The translations under genes were made by a program, and so were the position numbers. From the NCBI GenBank assembly GCA_034434835.1, contig DAOTXX010000129.1:27125-91124 (forward strand): DNA of 64,000 nt, read 5' to 3'. The notes under the pieces are model-generated. The model did not search any database. It was given only the letters and a program-made list of their open reading frames with translations, and was not told where the DNA came from. This document shows positions 7,361 to 15,102 of the stretch, in pieces; the first letter of the stretch is position 1, and the number at the start of each line of letters is the position of its first letter. This stretch comes from JBGLNJ01 sp034434835. GTDB lineage: Bacteria; Chloroflexota; Anaerolineae; Fen-1058.

Positions 7361-8545
7361 CTATGCTGACCTTTGGCCGCTGTTGGCCGAACGCTGCGCG
7401 ATCCCTTGCAATTCGAACAACTCGATCTCTGGCGGACATAGAAAGCGCGCGCGGGGCGCGCCGCGGCCCTCCATCCCAATTCCCCGGCTGACATATAACA
7501 TTGTGTTCCCTTCGACGTATCGGCCCATCTCATAACGCTTCCAGAAGCGGGAACTCGTCACGAGCGCGCCAAAAAGTGGCAGGCGGATTTGTCCGCCGTG
7601 CGTGTGACCGCACAGATACAGGTCCACTTGCTCTTGCCTGGCTTGCGGCATCAAGTCCGGGGTGTGGTAGAGCAGCACCATGAAAGGCGATGAGGGGTTG
7701 TTAGGGACGTTGCTCATCACCTGCCGGAGCGTGTGACTGTCTCGCTTCGCGTTGTTGGTGCAGGAGACGCCGACAATGACCATGGCGGGTTCATCGTCGG
7801 AGCCAAGTTTGACCGACTCGATCTTGTTATGGAGCCGACGCACGTTCAACCCGTTCAGCACCTTGTCCACGACTGGCGGCGGATCAACCGAAGGGCTACC
7901 GCTGATGGCATATACACCGAGCGGCGCACGCAGATGGGAGAGCACCTCTCGACAGTCGGCGTGTGCGCGTTCGTCGTAGGTATAGGAAAGGTTGAGCAGG
8001 TCGCCAGTGAGGACGATCAGGTCGGGCCGCAGTTCCTCCACTAGCTCCACGAGCTGACGTTCGCGCGGCGTGATCCGCTCGATGTGCAGATCGCTCAAGT
8101 GAAGCACGCGGAGCGGCGGCAGCCCGTTCAGCTTGGGCGATTTGATCTGGATATGCGTCACGCCCAATCGAAACGGTTCGACCCACAGGCTGTACCACGC
8201 AGTGCCGGTCATGGCAATCTGAAGAGCAGCGATGGCAGCGGTGATCCATGCGGCCTGCGCGTGAGCGGCTGCAACGACCAACGCCCAGCGCACGAGAGCC
8301 AGCGCGAGCAGCGAGGCCGTCACCGGTCCGAATGATTTGCCGCGCTTGGGCAGCCAGGCCAGCATGACCCAATCAACAGCCATGAGCGCGGCCAGGCCAA
8401 TGCCGGCCATCATGGTCCACGTCCGGGCCGCGTGCGCGGCGAGCATCGCCAGCGCGAGAAAGATGAGCCATGCCGGGAGGCGTTCCAGCCAATCGCTGAG
8501 AACGACCGCGTAATGAATCCAGCCGAATTTGGGTTGGTCGGTCAT
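7361..8545 (-). CDS. Membrane-anchored calcineurin-like metallophosphoesterase lacking the GNHD motif
   Basis: 394-aa protein with about 135 N-terminal residues forming three to four hydrophobic segments, then a YaeI/YkuE-type phosphoesterase domain. Metal-site motifs are visible: D-x-H in HLSDLHIER (near residue 155), GDLLN (near residue 185) and GHTHGGQIRLP (near residue 320). The usual GNHD block between them reads AISGSPSVD, so the Asn ligand and catalytic His/Asp pair are gone. The enzyme may therefore be altered or inactive toward phosphoesters. Homologues act on lipid headgroups such as UDP-diacylglucosamine or on unknown membrane substrates. The start codon at 8545 has only a weak RBS, and a palindromic repeat block precedes it. 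Confidence 0.82.
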   Translation of the reverse strand: MTDQPKFGWIHYAVVLSDWLERLPAWLIFLALAMLAAHAARTWTMMAGIGLAALMAVDWVMLAWLPKRGKSFGPVTASLLALALVRWALVVAAAHAQAAWITAAIAALQIAMTGTAWYSLWVEPFRLGVTHIQIKSPKLNGLPPLRVLHLSDLHIERITPRERQLVELVEELRPDLIVLTGDLLNLSYTYDERAHADCREVLSHLRAPLGVYAISGSPSVDPPPVVDKVLNGLNVRRLHNKIESVKLGSDDEPAMVIVGVSCTNNAKRDSHTLRQVMSNVPNNPSSPFMVLLYHTPDLMPQARQEQVDLYLCGHTHGGQIRLPLFGALVTSSRFWKRYEMGRYVEGNTMLYVSRGIGMEGRGAPRARFLCPPEIELFELQGIAQRSANSGQRSA

Positions 8546-8560
8546 GATAAGCTCTGCTGG

Positions 8561-8656
8561 AAAACGTCACGTGAAGCGGTCAAACGTGAAACGTCATCAT
8601 GGCTTTTGACGTTTGACGCCTGACGTTTGACTTGCCACGTTTCACGCGTCACGTTT
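8561..8656. repeat. Themed palindromic repeat block (GTTTGACG/GTGAAACG words)
   Basis: The spacer between tupC and the phosphoesterase is built of variants of ACGTTTGACG and ACGTGAAACG. The left arm (8563-8595) and right arm (8606-8655) are imperfect reverse complements around a loop ATCATGGC, so the block can fold into a long hairpin. The same words recur at 36006, 37974 and 43866. Confidence 0.8.
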
Positions 8657-9404
8657 AGTATATCATATCGCCGCGAACAAAAGCCACCGTGCGGGGATCG
8701 TGCGGAGATTCAAAGAACGTGGTAGTATCTGCGATCTCGATGATTCGGCCGCTGAGCATCAGCCCGACGCGCTGAGCCAGTCGTCGCGCTTGAAAGACGT
8801 TGTGTGTCACCAGGACCACCGTCGTGCCGCGCTCATGGTTATGCTGGCGCACAATGTCTTCGATCAGACCGACGTTATAGGGGTCGAGATTGGCGGTCGG
8901 CTCATCGAGCAAGAGCACCGCCGGGTCAATCACCAGCGCGCGGGCGAGCGCCACGCGCTGCATCTCGCCGCCCGAAAGCTTGTGAGCGGGGGTGCGCGCC
9001 AGCGTCTCTAGCCCGACGTATGAAAGCAGCTTGCTCACACGGCCATCCGCGCTCTGTCCGCGCAGTCGCAGCCCGTACGCCACATTATCGTGAACGCTGG
9101 CCTTGAGCAGCACCGGACGCTGAAAGACCGTCGTCACCTGTCGCCGCACGGCGAGCGGCACGTCACTGCCCAGCCGTTGGCCTTGATAGATGAGCTGACC
9201 GGCCGTTGGCGTTTCGAGAAAGTTGAGCAAGCGCAGTAGCGTGGACTTGCCTGCGCCACTTGGCCCGACCAGCGCCAGAATCTCGCCGCGCCAGACTTGT
9301 AACCGCTCGATGTCCACGACGGCGCGGCCATTGTATTCTTTTCTCAGGCCCTCGATTTGGTAGATCACTTGACCTATCATCAGTTCATCGTTCGTCCTTC
9401 TCAT
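8655..9404 (-). CDS. tupC: Tungstate ABC transporter, ATP-binding protein
   Basis: ABC ATPase of 249 aa energising tungstate import. It carries Walker A GPSGAGKST (near residue 43), a Q-loop in VFQRPVLL, the ABC signature LSGGEMQ, Walker B VLLLDEPTANLD and the H-loop VTHN. Its ATG overlaps the permease stop by 4 bp, with AAAGGA just upstream, so the two are coupled. Its identity as TupC rather than a phosphate or molybdate ATPase comes from the adjacent permease and binding protein. The last codons touch the repeat block at 8656. Confidence 0.92.
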   Translation of the reverse strand: MRRTNDELMIGQVIYQIEGLRKEYNGRAVVDIERLQVWRGEILALVGPSGAGKSTLLRLLNFLETPTAGQLIYQGQRLGSDVPLAVRRQVTTVFQRPVLLKASVHDNVAYGLRLRGQSADGRVSKLLSYVGLETLARTPAHKLSGGEMQRVALARALVIDPAVLLLDEPTANLDPYNVGLIEDIVRQHNHERGTTVVLVTHNVFQARRLAQRVGLMLSGRIIEIADTTTFFESPHDPRTVAFVRGDMIY

Positions 9405-10099
9405 TCGTCCTTTGCCATTCCTTGCAGTCGAAGCATCGCCGCGTTCGCCAGGAACGCAAGCGCGAGCAGGATAATACCCAGCGCGATCGCCAGGCTGAAC
9501 TCGCCTGTGCGCGTGTTGAGCACAATGGCGGTCGTGAGCACGCGCGTCTTGCCCTCGATGTTGCCGCCCACCAGCATCACCGCACCCACTTCGGAGATGA
9601 TGCCGCCGAATGCGGCGACGATGGCCGCCACCACGCCGATGCGCGCCTCGCGCAGCACGGTCCAGATTTCTTGGACGCGCGTCGCGCCCAGCGAGCGCAT
9701 CTGGAGGCGCAGGTTGAGGTCAACACCTTGCACGGCGGTCATCGTGAGTCCACACACGAGCGGAAAGGCGATGATGACTTGCGCCACGATCATCGCGCTG
9801 GGCGTGAACAACCAGCCCAGCGTTCCCAGCGGCCCGCTGCGCGAAAGCATCAGATAGACAAACAGCCCAACGACGACCGGTGGCAGTCCCATGCCGGTGT
9901 ACAGGAAAGCGGTGACCAGCCCACGCGCTCGCACGCGCGTAAGGCCCAGCGCCGCGCCGATCGGCACACCCGTCAACGTGCTAATGACAAGCGCTGCACC
10001 CGTCACGCGCAGCGAAAGCCAGATGATTTGCAGCAGCGCCGGGTCGCCGGAAAGGATCAGTTGGATGGCTTGCGTCAGTCCACGAATGAGGTCGTTCAT
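9401..10099 (-). CDS. tupB: Tungstate ABC transporter, permease
   Basis: Inner-membrane permease of 232 aa with five to six hydrophobic segments. The cytoplasmic EAA-type loop reads SLGATRVQEIWTVLREARIG (near residues 135-155), followed by EVGAVMLVGGNIEGKTRVLTTAI, a stretch characteristic of TupB/WtpB-like permeases. It lies 30 bp downstream of tupA and overlaps tupC. Length is normal for TupB. Confidence 0.92.
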   Translation of the reverse strand: MNDLIRGLTQAIQLILSGDPALLQIIWLSLRVTGAALVISTLTGVPIGAALGLTRVRARGLVTAFLYTGMGLPPVVVGLFVYLMLSRSGPLGTLGWLFTPSAMIVAQVIIAFPLVCGLTMTAVQGVDLNLRLQMRSLGATRVQEIWTVLREARIGVVAAIVAAFGGIISEVGAVMLVGGNIEGKTRVLTTAIVLNTRTGEFSLAIALGIILLALAFLANAAMLRLQGMAKDE

Positions 10100-10129
10100 A
10101 GTGGTGTGACCTTGCCGGTGTATTTTACC

Positions 10130-11035
10130 TCAATTACTGAGGGGCGTGTTGGGATAGAACAGGGGCTGGCCGAATTTGTCTTGGCCATAGCTGCCGATCA
10201 GCCTTTGTGTTTCCGGCGAGAGAATCCACTGGACAAACTTGGCGGTCATGTCTGCGTTCACACCTGGATGCTTGATGGGATCAACTGCTAACACGCCGTA
10301 AGGGTTGAGCAATGTCCTATCCTTATTCTCGGCGATGCTGTGGCCACCCACCACAACGATCAGGTTGGGCAGCTTGTCCTTCATCGAAAGATACGTGCCC
10401 CGGTCGGTGAGGGTGTACATGCCCTTTTCGTTCGAGGCGAGCAGCGTCTCACCCATGCCCTGGCCGAGCGAGTTGTACCATGCCATGTCTTTGGTGGGCG
10501 TGATGCCCGCACTGGCCCAGATGCTCAACTCTTTGGTGTTCGTGCCGCTCTTGTCGCCCCGGCTGGCAAAGGGAGATTGGAGATGGGAGATGGCCTTGAA
10601 CGCTTCGACCGAGCTGGTCATGCCATTGACCTTGGCCGGGTCGTTCTTGGGGCCGAGCACGATGAAATCGTTGTACATCACGTCAAAACGTTGTTGGGCA
10701 TGACCGTCGGCAACAAATCTATCCTCCTGAGCGCGGGCGTGCACGAGCAGCACATCGGCGTCGCCCTTGGCGCCGATCTCGATCGCCTGACCGGTGCCTA
10801 CGGCAACCACGTCCACCTTGCAGTTGTATTTCTTTTCAAAGTCAGGCAGGATAAAGGTCAGCAAGCCCGAATCGGCAGTGCTGGTCGTCGTAGCGAGTCG
10901 GAGTGTGCAGTTGGCAGTTGATTTGTGGGTTGGTGGGATGGTCGGCTGAATCGGCGCGGGCGTTGCGATTTGTCCACAGGCGGATGCGAGTAGAGCGAGA
11001 ACGATCACAGCGAAGGGTCGAGAGAGGCGGTTCAC
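10130..11035 (-). CDS. tupA: Tungstate-binding lipoprotein
   Basis: Extracytoplasmic solute-binding lipoprotein, 301 aa. The signal peptide ends in a lipobox LLASAC (Cys near residue 20), then a Pro/Thr-rich tether and the TupA hallmark LATTTSTADSGLL (near residue 48), whose Thr/Ser residues bind the oxyanion. DVLLVHARAQEDRFVADGHA and YNDFIVLGP are further family blocks. The GTG start at 11035 follows GGAGG by 5 nt. Together with fdhD this predicts a tungsten- or molybdenum-dependent formate dehydrogenase or aldehyde oxidoreductase elsewhere in the genome. Confidence 0.93.
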   Translation of the reverse strand: MNRLSRPFAVIVLALLASACGQIATPAPIQPTIPPTHKSTANCTLRLATTTSTADSGLLTFILPDFEKKYNCKVDVVAVGTGQAIEIGAKGDADVLLVHARAQEDRFVADGHAQQRFDVMYNDFIVLGPKNDPAKVNGMTSSVEAFKAISHLQSPFASRGDKSGTNTKELSIWASAGITPTKDMAWYNSLGQGMGETLLASNEKGMYTLTDRGTYLSMKDKLPNLIVVVGGHSIAENKDRTLLNPYGVLAVDPIKHPGVNADMTAKFVQWILSPETQRLIGSYGQDKFGQPLFYPNTPLSN

Positions 11036-11076
11036 GGTGTCCTCCAGGTTGGGAATGTGATTCGTTATACTGAAAT

Positions 11077-11105
11077 AGGATAGCGTAAAAGGAAGGAATT
11101 GTCAA
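11077..11105 (-). promoter_or_regulatory. Promoter of tupABC
   Basis: Minus-strand TTGACA (11105-11100) and TATCCT (11082-11077) are spaced 17 bp apart. Initiation is expected near 11070, giving a leader of about 35 nt. Confidence 0.75.
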
Positions 11106-11150
11106 ACGGGGTGTGGGAAACGTGGTGGAGACGGCGAATCAAACGGCCTG

Positions 11151-11462
11151 TTAGGCTACCTTCATCATTGGAGCGCGAACTCTTACTTCTCGCTCTATAC
11201 GACTCGCCAAAGTATCTGCGGTCACATCTAAATCGTAATCCATCTGTAGCCCCAGCCAGAACTGAGGAGAATTACCAAAGTAACGTGCCAAACGCAGAGC
11301 CGTGTCAGCCGTAATGCGCCGTTCACCTAATACGATCTCATTGATGCGACGAGGCGGTACGCCGATTTCCAGGGCCAAGCGGTTTTGACTTAGCTCCATT
11401 GGCTTGAGAAATTCTTCTAGCAAGACCTCTCCTGGATGAACCGGTTTTAGCTTTTCAGTCAT
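11151..11462 (-). CDS. higA: HigA-family antitoxin, no adjacent toxin
   Basis: 103-aa XRE/HigA addiction-module antitoxin with the family opening KPVHPGEVLLEEFLKPM and a helix-turn-helix spanning about residues 23-60 (LSQNRLALEIGVPPRRINEIVLGERRITADTALRLARYFG). It normally binds its own promoter and neutralises the HigB RNase. The ATG at 11462 is preceded by AGGAGA. higB usually lies directly upstream of higA, but the upstream 130 bp encode nothing resembling it. The gene is therefore an orphan or a degraded module. It sits at the start of an accessory stretch with palindromes and an IS. Confidence 0.9.
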   Translation of the reverse strand: MTEKLKPVHPGEVLLEEFLKPMELSQNRLALEIGVPPRRINEIVLGERRITADTALRLARYFGNSPQFWLGLQMDYDLDVTADTLASRIEREVRVRAPMMKVA

Positions 11463-11569
11463 GGTTACATTCTCCTAGCGCGGACAAGCCGCAACCAAAC
11501 AGGTGTTGATTTGCAGTACTCGCATCAATCCGGTATCATTAGCCTCAGCTTGTATTTCGCACCCCTGCG

Positions 11570-11785
11570 AACGCAGCGCACAGGGGCTGGATGACCAATA
11601 GGCCCCATGGTAGGCTATCCAGCGGCCCATTGGTCAAAGATTTCGCCCGGTTGGGCGTGTATGCTCTTGTTGGCTGGCTCCTGCCCGTGACCGGGGCAGG
11701 TCAATCCGCCACCGACGGAATCCGCCAGTGGTTCAGGCCGCCACCTCGACGCGCGGAGGTGGCACGTTGCCTGGCACGCGGCTGG
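11570..11785. repeat. Cluster of intergenic palindromes beside the IS
   Basis: No convincing gene lies between higA and the IS. The stretch holds stacked inverted repeats: GACCAATAGGCC against GGCCCATTGGTC (about 11592-11638), CCTGCCC against GGGGCAGG (about 11682-11702), and CCACCTC against GGAGGTGG (about 11740-11765). They resemble REP-like DNA and differ in sequence from one another. Confidence 0.6.
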
Positions 11786-11896
11786 GTAAGAACAGTAAGG
11801 TGGACCCCTTCGTCAAGACACAAAAGTCACCAACTTTAAGGTGCAATTTGTCCTTTCTGTAGGATGGCTGTGGCGGGCTGGCCGCCGCCGCCGTCG

Positions 11897-11955
11897 GGGC
11901 TGTGGATTCGGGGGGCAAGTGCGTTCTTTGCAGTTGTCCCCCGAATCCACAGCCC
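11897..11955. repeat. 18-bp perfect inverted repeat inside the IS
   Basis: GGGCTGTGGATTCGGGGG (11897-11914) is perfectly complementary to 11938-11955, with a 23-base loop. It lies in the roughly 175-bp non-coding tail of the IS, between the orfB stop and the terminal repeat. It could be a transcription barrier or a nested small element. Confidence 0.85.
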
Positions 11956-11977
11956 ACTTGAGTCCGAGGAACGTGCT

Positions 11978-12790
11978 TTACGCCTCCTTTCGGTAGTAGA
12001 CTTGAGCTGGCGTCCGATAGTCGAGCGACTGGTGCGGACGCTCATCGTTATAGAACTGGAAGTAGCGCCCGATGCCGTGGCGCGCCTCACGCGGGGCGGC
12101 GTACTCGTGCAGATACACATCTTCATACTTGACGGTCCGCCAGAGTCGCTCGACAAAGATGTTGTCCAACGCGCGGCCCTGGCCGTCCATGCTGATCTGC
12201 ACGCCCGCGGCCGTCAGTCGGTCCAGGTACTGCGAGCTAGTGAAGTGGCTACCCTGATCGCTATTCCAGATTTGCGGCGTGGCCTGGGCCAAGGCGCGGT
12301 CAACCGCTTTCAACACGAATGGCATTTCGAGCGTCTGGTCAAGTTCCCAGCTCAGCACATAGCGCGAGAACATGTCCAGCACAGCGACCAGGTACATCCA
12401 GCCCCCAGCCAGACGGATATAGGTGATGTCAATGCCCCACACCTGGTTGGGACGGCCGATGACCAGATTCCGCAGTAAATACGGGTAAATCGCATGGGCC
12501 GCGTTGCGTTGGCTCAGGTTAGGGCCAGGGCAAATGCCCGCAATGCACATCTCGCGCATGTGCCGTTGGACGGCTTTGCGGTTGATCCGAGTCCCTTCTT
12601 GGTTCAGGATGACCGTGATCCGGCGCGAGCCATAGAACGGATGCGCGGTGTAGATTTCATCAATGCGGTGCTTGATAGCGACCTCCTCGGCCGAAGGCGA
12701 CACCGGCTGGTAGTACAAACTGGTGCGATTCAACCCGAGCAACTCGGCCTGTAGTGTGAGAGACAAGTCGCTGTTGTGGCGTTCAACCAT
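11978..12790 (-). CDS. IS3-family transposase OrfB (DDE integrase core)
   Basis: 270-aa catalytic subunit of an IS3 transposase. An HTH_21-type segment (HPFYGSRRITVIL) precedes the integrase core. The catalytic triad is seen as D in WGIDITYI (near residue 120), D in NSDQGSHF (near residue 180) and E in NIFVERLWRTVKYE (near residue 216), followed by the usual HQSLDYRTPAQVYY C-terminus. It normally acts as an OrfAB fusion. Its open frame extends upstream through an A9 run inside orfA, where a frame change could join the two. Confidence 0.95.
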   Translation of the reverse strand: MVERHNSDLSLTLQAELLGLNRTSLYYQPVSPSAEEVAIKHRIDEIYTAHPFYGSRRITVILNQEGTRINRKAVQRHMREMCIAGICPGPNLSQRNAAHAIYPYLLRNLVIGRPNQVWGIDITYIRLAGGWMYLVAVLDMFSRYVLSWELDQTLEMPFVLKAVDRALAQATPQIWNSDQGSHFTSSQYLDRLTAAGVQISMDGQGRALDNIFVERLWRTVKYEDVYLHEYAAPREARHGIGRYFQFYNDERPHQSLDYRTPAQVYYRKEA

Positions 12791-12800
12791 GGTCAGCCGC

Positions 12801-13106
12801 TCATCTCTCGACAGTGTTGAGGCCAGATTTTTTTTTGAGCCAAGCTAACTGCGTCGTTAGTCGGCCAATCTCGGTGTACAACTCCTCAACTTCGCGCTCG
12901 TGCGTCGCTTTCAGTTCACGCGTTGCGCGTTGCTCGTCCGCAAACACCGTCGGCAGTCCCGCGATGGCCTGCGACTTCCAGCGCCGAAGTTGATTGGGGT
13001 GCACACCTTGTTCAGACGCAATTTGCGAGAGCGCCTTTTCTTCTTTCAACACTTCCAGCACGAGCTGGGCCTTGAGGTTAGCACTGTATTGTTTTCGCAT
13101 GGTCAT
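12801..13106 (-). CDS. IS3-family transposase OrfA
   Basis: 101-aa DNA-binding subunit with a helix-turn-helix (LSQIASEQGVHPNQLRRWK, about residues 26-44) and a C-terminal leucine-zipper-like coiled coil ending at KKK. The A9 homopolymer at 12836-12828 encodes the lysines. Relative to orfA the orfB frame is +1 (equivalently -2), not the usual -1. Fusion would therefore need +1 slippage, transcriptional loss of one A, or a homopolymer sequencing error. ATG 13106 follows TAGGAGC. Confidence 0.93.
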   Translation of the reverse strand: MTMRKQYSANLKAQLVLEVLKEEKALSQIASEQGVHPNQLRRWKSQAIAGLPTVFADEQRATRELKATHEREVEELYTEIGRLTTQLAWLKKKSGLNTVER

Positions 13107-13154
13107 GCTCCTACCTTAAGTCGGCTCCTTTTCTTGTCTAGTTTTACGGGTACA

Positions 13155-13610
13155 TTATAGTTCCTCGTCCAATGCACTCTCAACCTCCGGCCAGGAAACA
13201 GGCGGATATATCCGCGCGGGATCCGGGCCCTGAAGGACGATACAGCGTCCGGCCCGGATGTGCGCGCGATGCAGGGCCCAAGAGCTGTCAACGATGTCCG
13301 TCCGCAATTGGTGAGTCGGAGGTGATGGTTGCCGGGCTTCTGACAGAAGGATATAGTATCCATCCAGCTCTGCGCCGAGAGGGGGGAAATCTCGGGCAAG
13401 AGTGGCGTAAAGGTTATCCAATTCCTTCTTTTCCCGATCGGTGAGCGCCGTTCTCAGAATCACGTGGAAGTCAATGTCACCGATGGGGCCAGATTCCGGA
13501 AAAGCCGCGGCTCCATAGAGATAAAGCCCGTGCAGCTTGTCACAGAGCACGGTGCGCAGGCCCCGAAGGAGCGCCCGGCACAGATCTTGGATTTCCTCTG
13601 GGAGTTCCAT
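13155..13610 (-). CDS. Nucleotidyltransferase-fold protein, C-terminally truncated at the IS
   Basis: 151-aa remnant resembling aminoglycoside adenylyltransferase-like proteins. The nucleotidyltransferase motif is GLYLYGAAAF (in place of the usual G-S) followed by GDIDFHVIL, which keeps the D-x-D metal pair (about residues 45-49). The tail PPVSWPEVESALDEEL matches the end of the nucleotidyltransferase domain. The helical DUF4111-like C-terminal domain expected after it (about 100 aa) is missing. The stop codon TAA is immediately followed by the IS terminus, and the DNA beyond the IS does not encode the missing part. It is probably a non-functional fragment, although a domain-only protein remains possible. 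Confidence 0.65.
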   Translation of the reverse strand: MELPEEIQDLCRALLRGLRTVLCDKLHGLYLYGAAAFPESGPIGDIDFHVILRTALTDREKKELDNLYATLARDFPPLGAELDGYYILLSEARQPSPPTHQLRTDIVDSSWALHRAHIRAGRCIVLQGPDPARIYPPVSWPEVESALDEEL

Positions 13611-13768
13611 TCCGTTCTATTGCGCCAACGCCCCGCACTTTAGCCGCACATGGGCATGGCCAAGTATCCCGCGTCAATCGAGACGACACACTGACGAGTT
13701 AGCCCGCGTGTGCCCGCGTGAAACGATACCTCGTTAGGTCTGCGGTGTTGTAACGGCTCAGGCCGTCA

Positions 13769-13957
13769 TCAGGGCGTTGGTGTAGGCAAGTTGGTGATGA
13801 TGTTGGAGAACACATTGCCAATGGCCGGGCCAAGCAAAGCCAAAATGACGATGATGCAAATCGGTACTAGAGTGCAGACCGCCAAAAGAACCAAAAGCAC
13901 CACAACCACTATAAGCCATTTGCTCTTGGTCGGCGCGGCAGATGGTGGATTGTCCAT
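13769..13957 (-). CDS. Small membrane protein of unknown function
   Basis: 62-aa protein with a short polar N-terminus (MDNPPSAAPTKSKW), one or two hydrophobic segments (about residues 16-48) and a C-terminal NLPTPTP tail. AAAGGAGA lies 7 nt upstream of the ATG, a strong RBS that supports translation. I know no family for it. It is probably expressed with, or next to, the lipoprotein upstream at 14050-15102 on the same strand. Confidence 0.6.
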   Translation of the reverse strand: MDNPPSAAPTKSKWLIVVVVLLVLLAVCTLVPICIIVILALLGPAIGNVFSNIITNLPTPTP

Positions 13958-14049
13958 GACTGTCTCCTTTCAGTTGGAGTGGTGCACCGGCAAGGCGAGC
14001 CCTTCGCACCAGAGGCGAGAGGAGCCTGGTCGGCTGGGTCTTTATTCTA

Positions 14050-15102
14050 TCACTCAGCCTCCTTACGGAGGAGGCAAGTTGGATTCTTGAGCACCATCGT
14101 TATCTCACTGTTGGCCAGGTCCGCTTCCAGGTGCCAATCGTTGCTGACATGCTCGCCCGCGCTATCCTTGGCTTTAAGGACAAGCGTCCCTTGTGTCTCA
14201 ATGCCATCTTTTGTCTTGACCACGATCGGGACTCCTGGCCCGCCTGGGGTTGGCCGGCTGAAAGAGATTTGTTCAAAGTCCGCCAGGTTGGCCAGAATCT
14301 CCTCTGTTCCACGTTTCAGGTAGAATGAATTGGACGTTGTCGTACGGTTTGTGCCGCCAATGGCATAGCCTGCCGTAGAATAGTACCGGAAGGCAAATCG
14401 AGGATTAGAGACGGCCTGTGCCAGCCCCGCCGGTTCCGTCACCTGAATCTTCCACTGGGTCACTGGCTTGGTCGGTGTAAACCTGGGAGTCGGACTGGCC
14501 TTGGGCAGTTGGGTCAGTACGATTGTACAAGTCGTACCCAGATCATACTTTTTCTGATCAGAGCCTTCCAGGATACCCAGCAATCTTCCTCCAAGCTCCT
14601 GGTTGTCTGCCAGGGTTACCATGTGTACTCCCTGACTTTCGTAAGCTCGTCGAAATAGGGTCAACGGGATGAGCAGGTAAACTCCGTCAGTGGTTTTGAG
14701 CAGGAGCTTGTTGGGGGCATTCAACAAGTCCTTGCTTGTGTCAATCCGGCGCACTTCAGTTGTGACCTCAGTGCCGAGTTTGGTCGTCAATTGAACCATG
14801 GGATACGTACCGTCGGACTGCAGAGTTGGCATCGGCGGCACTGGCATGGGCGGACATGGAACAGGCGTGCCCATCGGTATGGGGGTCGTAGTCGGGCGAG
14901 TGGGGAGAGGAGTGCGGGAAACCAGCGGGGGTGCTGTCCGGGTTGAAAGGATCGTCGGCGTACGTGTGGCCGCGATCTGTGTCGGCGTCAGTTTGCGCAG
15001 CGGTGTGGCGGTGGGCGTTGGAAGGGCTGCCATAAGGTTGCATCCCATCAAGATGGCGGCGACCAATGCAATGCCAAGTATTTGTTGCAGTGACTTGCTC
15101 AT
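14050..15102 (-). CDS. Lipoprotein of unknown function with Thr/Pro-rich tether
   Basis: 350-aa predicted lipoprotein. The signal peptide ends in a lipobox ILMGC (Cys near residue 21), followed by about 70 residues rich in Pro and Thr, a stalk common in Chloroflexota surface proteins. Two beta-rich halves follow. The first (about residues 95-205) contains a region reminiscent of a small-molecule or peptide response module (LLLKTTDGVYLLIPLTL). The second (about residues 220-345) includes FAFRYYSTAGYAIGG and VVKTKDGIETQGTLVL. AAGGAGC precedes the ATG. No enzymatic motif was recognised. Confidence 0.75.
   Translation of the reverse strand: MSKSLQQILGIALVAAILMGCNLMAALPTPTATPLRKLTPTQIAATRTPTILSTRTAPPLVSRTPLPTRPTTTPIPMGTPVPCPPMPVPPMPTLQSDGTYPMVQLTTKLGTEVTTEVRRIDTSKDLLNAPNKLLLKTTDGVYLLIPLTLFRRAYESQGVHMVTLADNQELGGRLLGILEGSDQKKYDLGTTCTIVLTQLPKASPTPRFTPTKPVTQWKIQVTEPAGLAQAVSNPRFAFRYYSTAGYAIGGTNRTTTSNSFYLKRGTEEILANLADFEQISFSRPTPGGPGVPIVVKTKDGIETQGTLVLKAKDSAGEHVSNDWHLEADLANSEITMVLKNPTCLLRKEAE

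Larger units (their letters stand above)
11801..13154 (-). mobile_element. IS3-family insertion sequence
   Basis: An element of about 1.35 kb with two transposase frames. Its imperfect terminal inverted repeats begin TGGACCCC at 11801 and, read inward from 13154, TGTACCCGT; both continue into a GTCAAGACA/CTAGACA then AAAAG stretch. No target duplication is evident (flanks AGG and TTA), so the ends may be off by a base or the element may have rearranged. The right end directly abuts the truncated nucleotidyltransferase gene. Confidence 0.85.

Noticed and set aside
11591..11839. 82-codon frame across the palindrome cluster and the IS end
   Set aside because: It runs through inverted repeats and into the IS terminus; its low-complexity composition has no homology I recognise.
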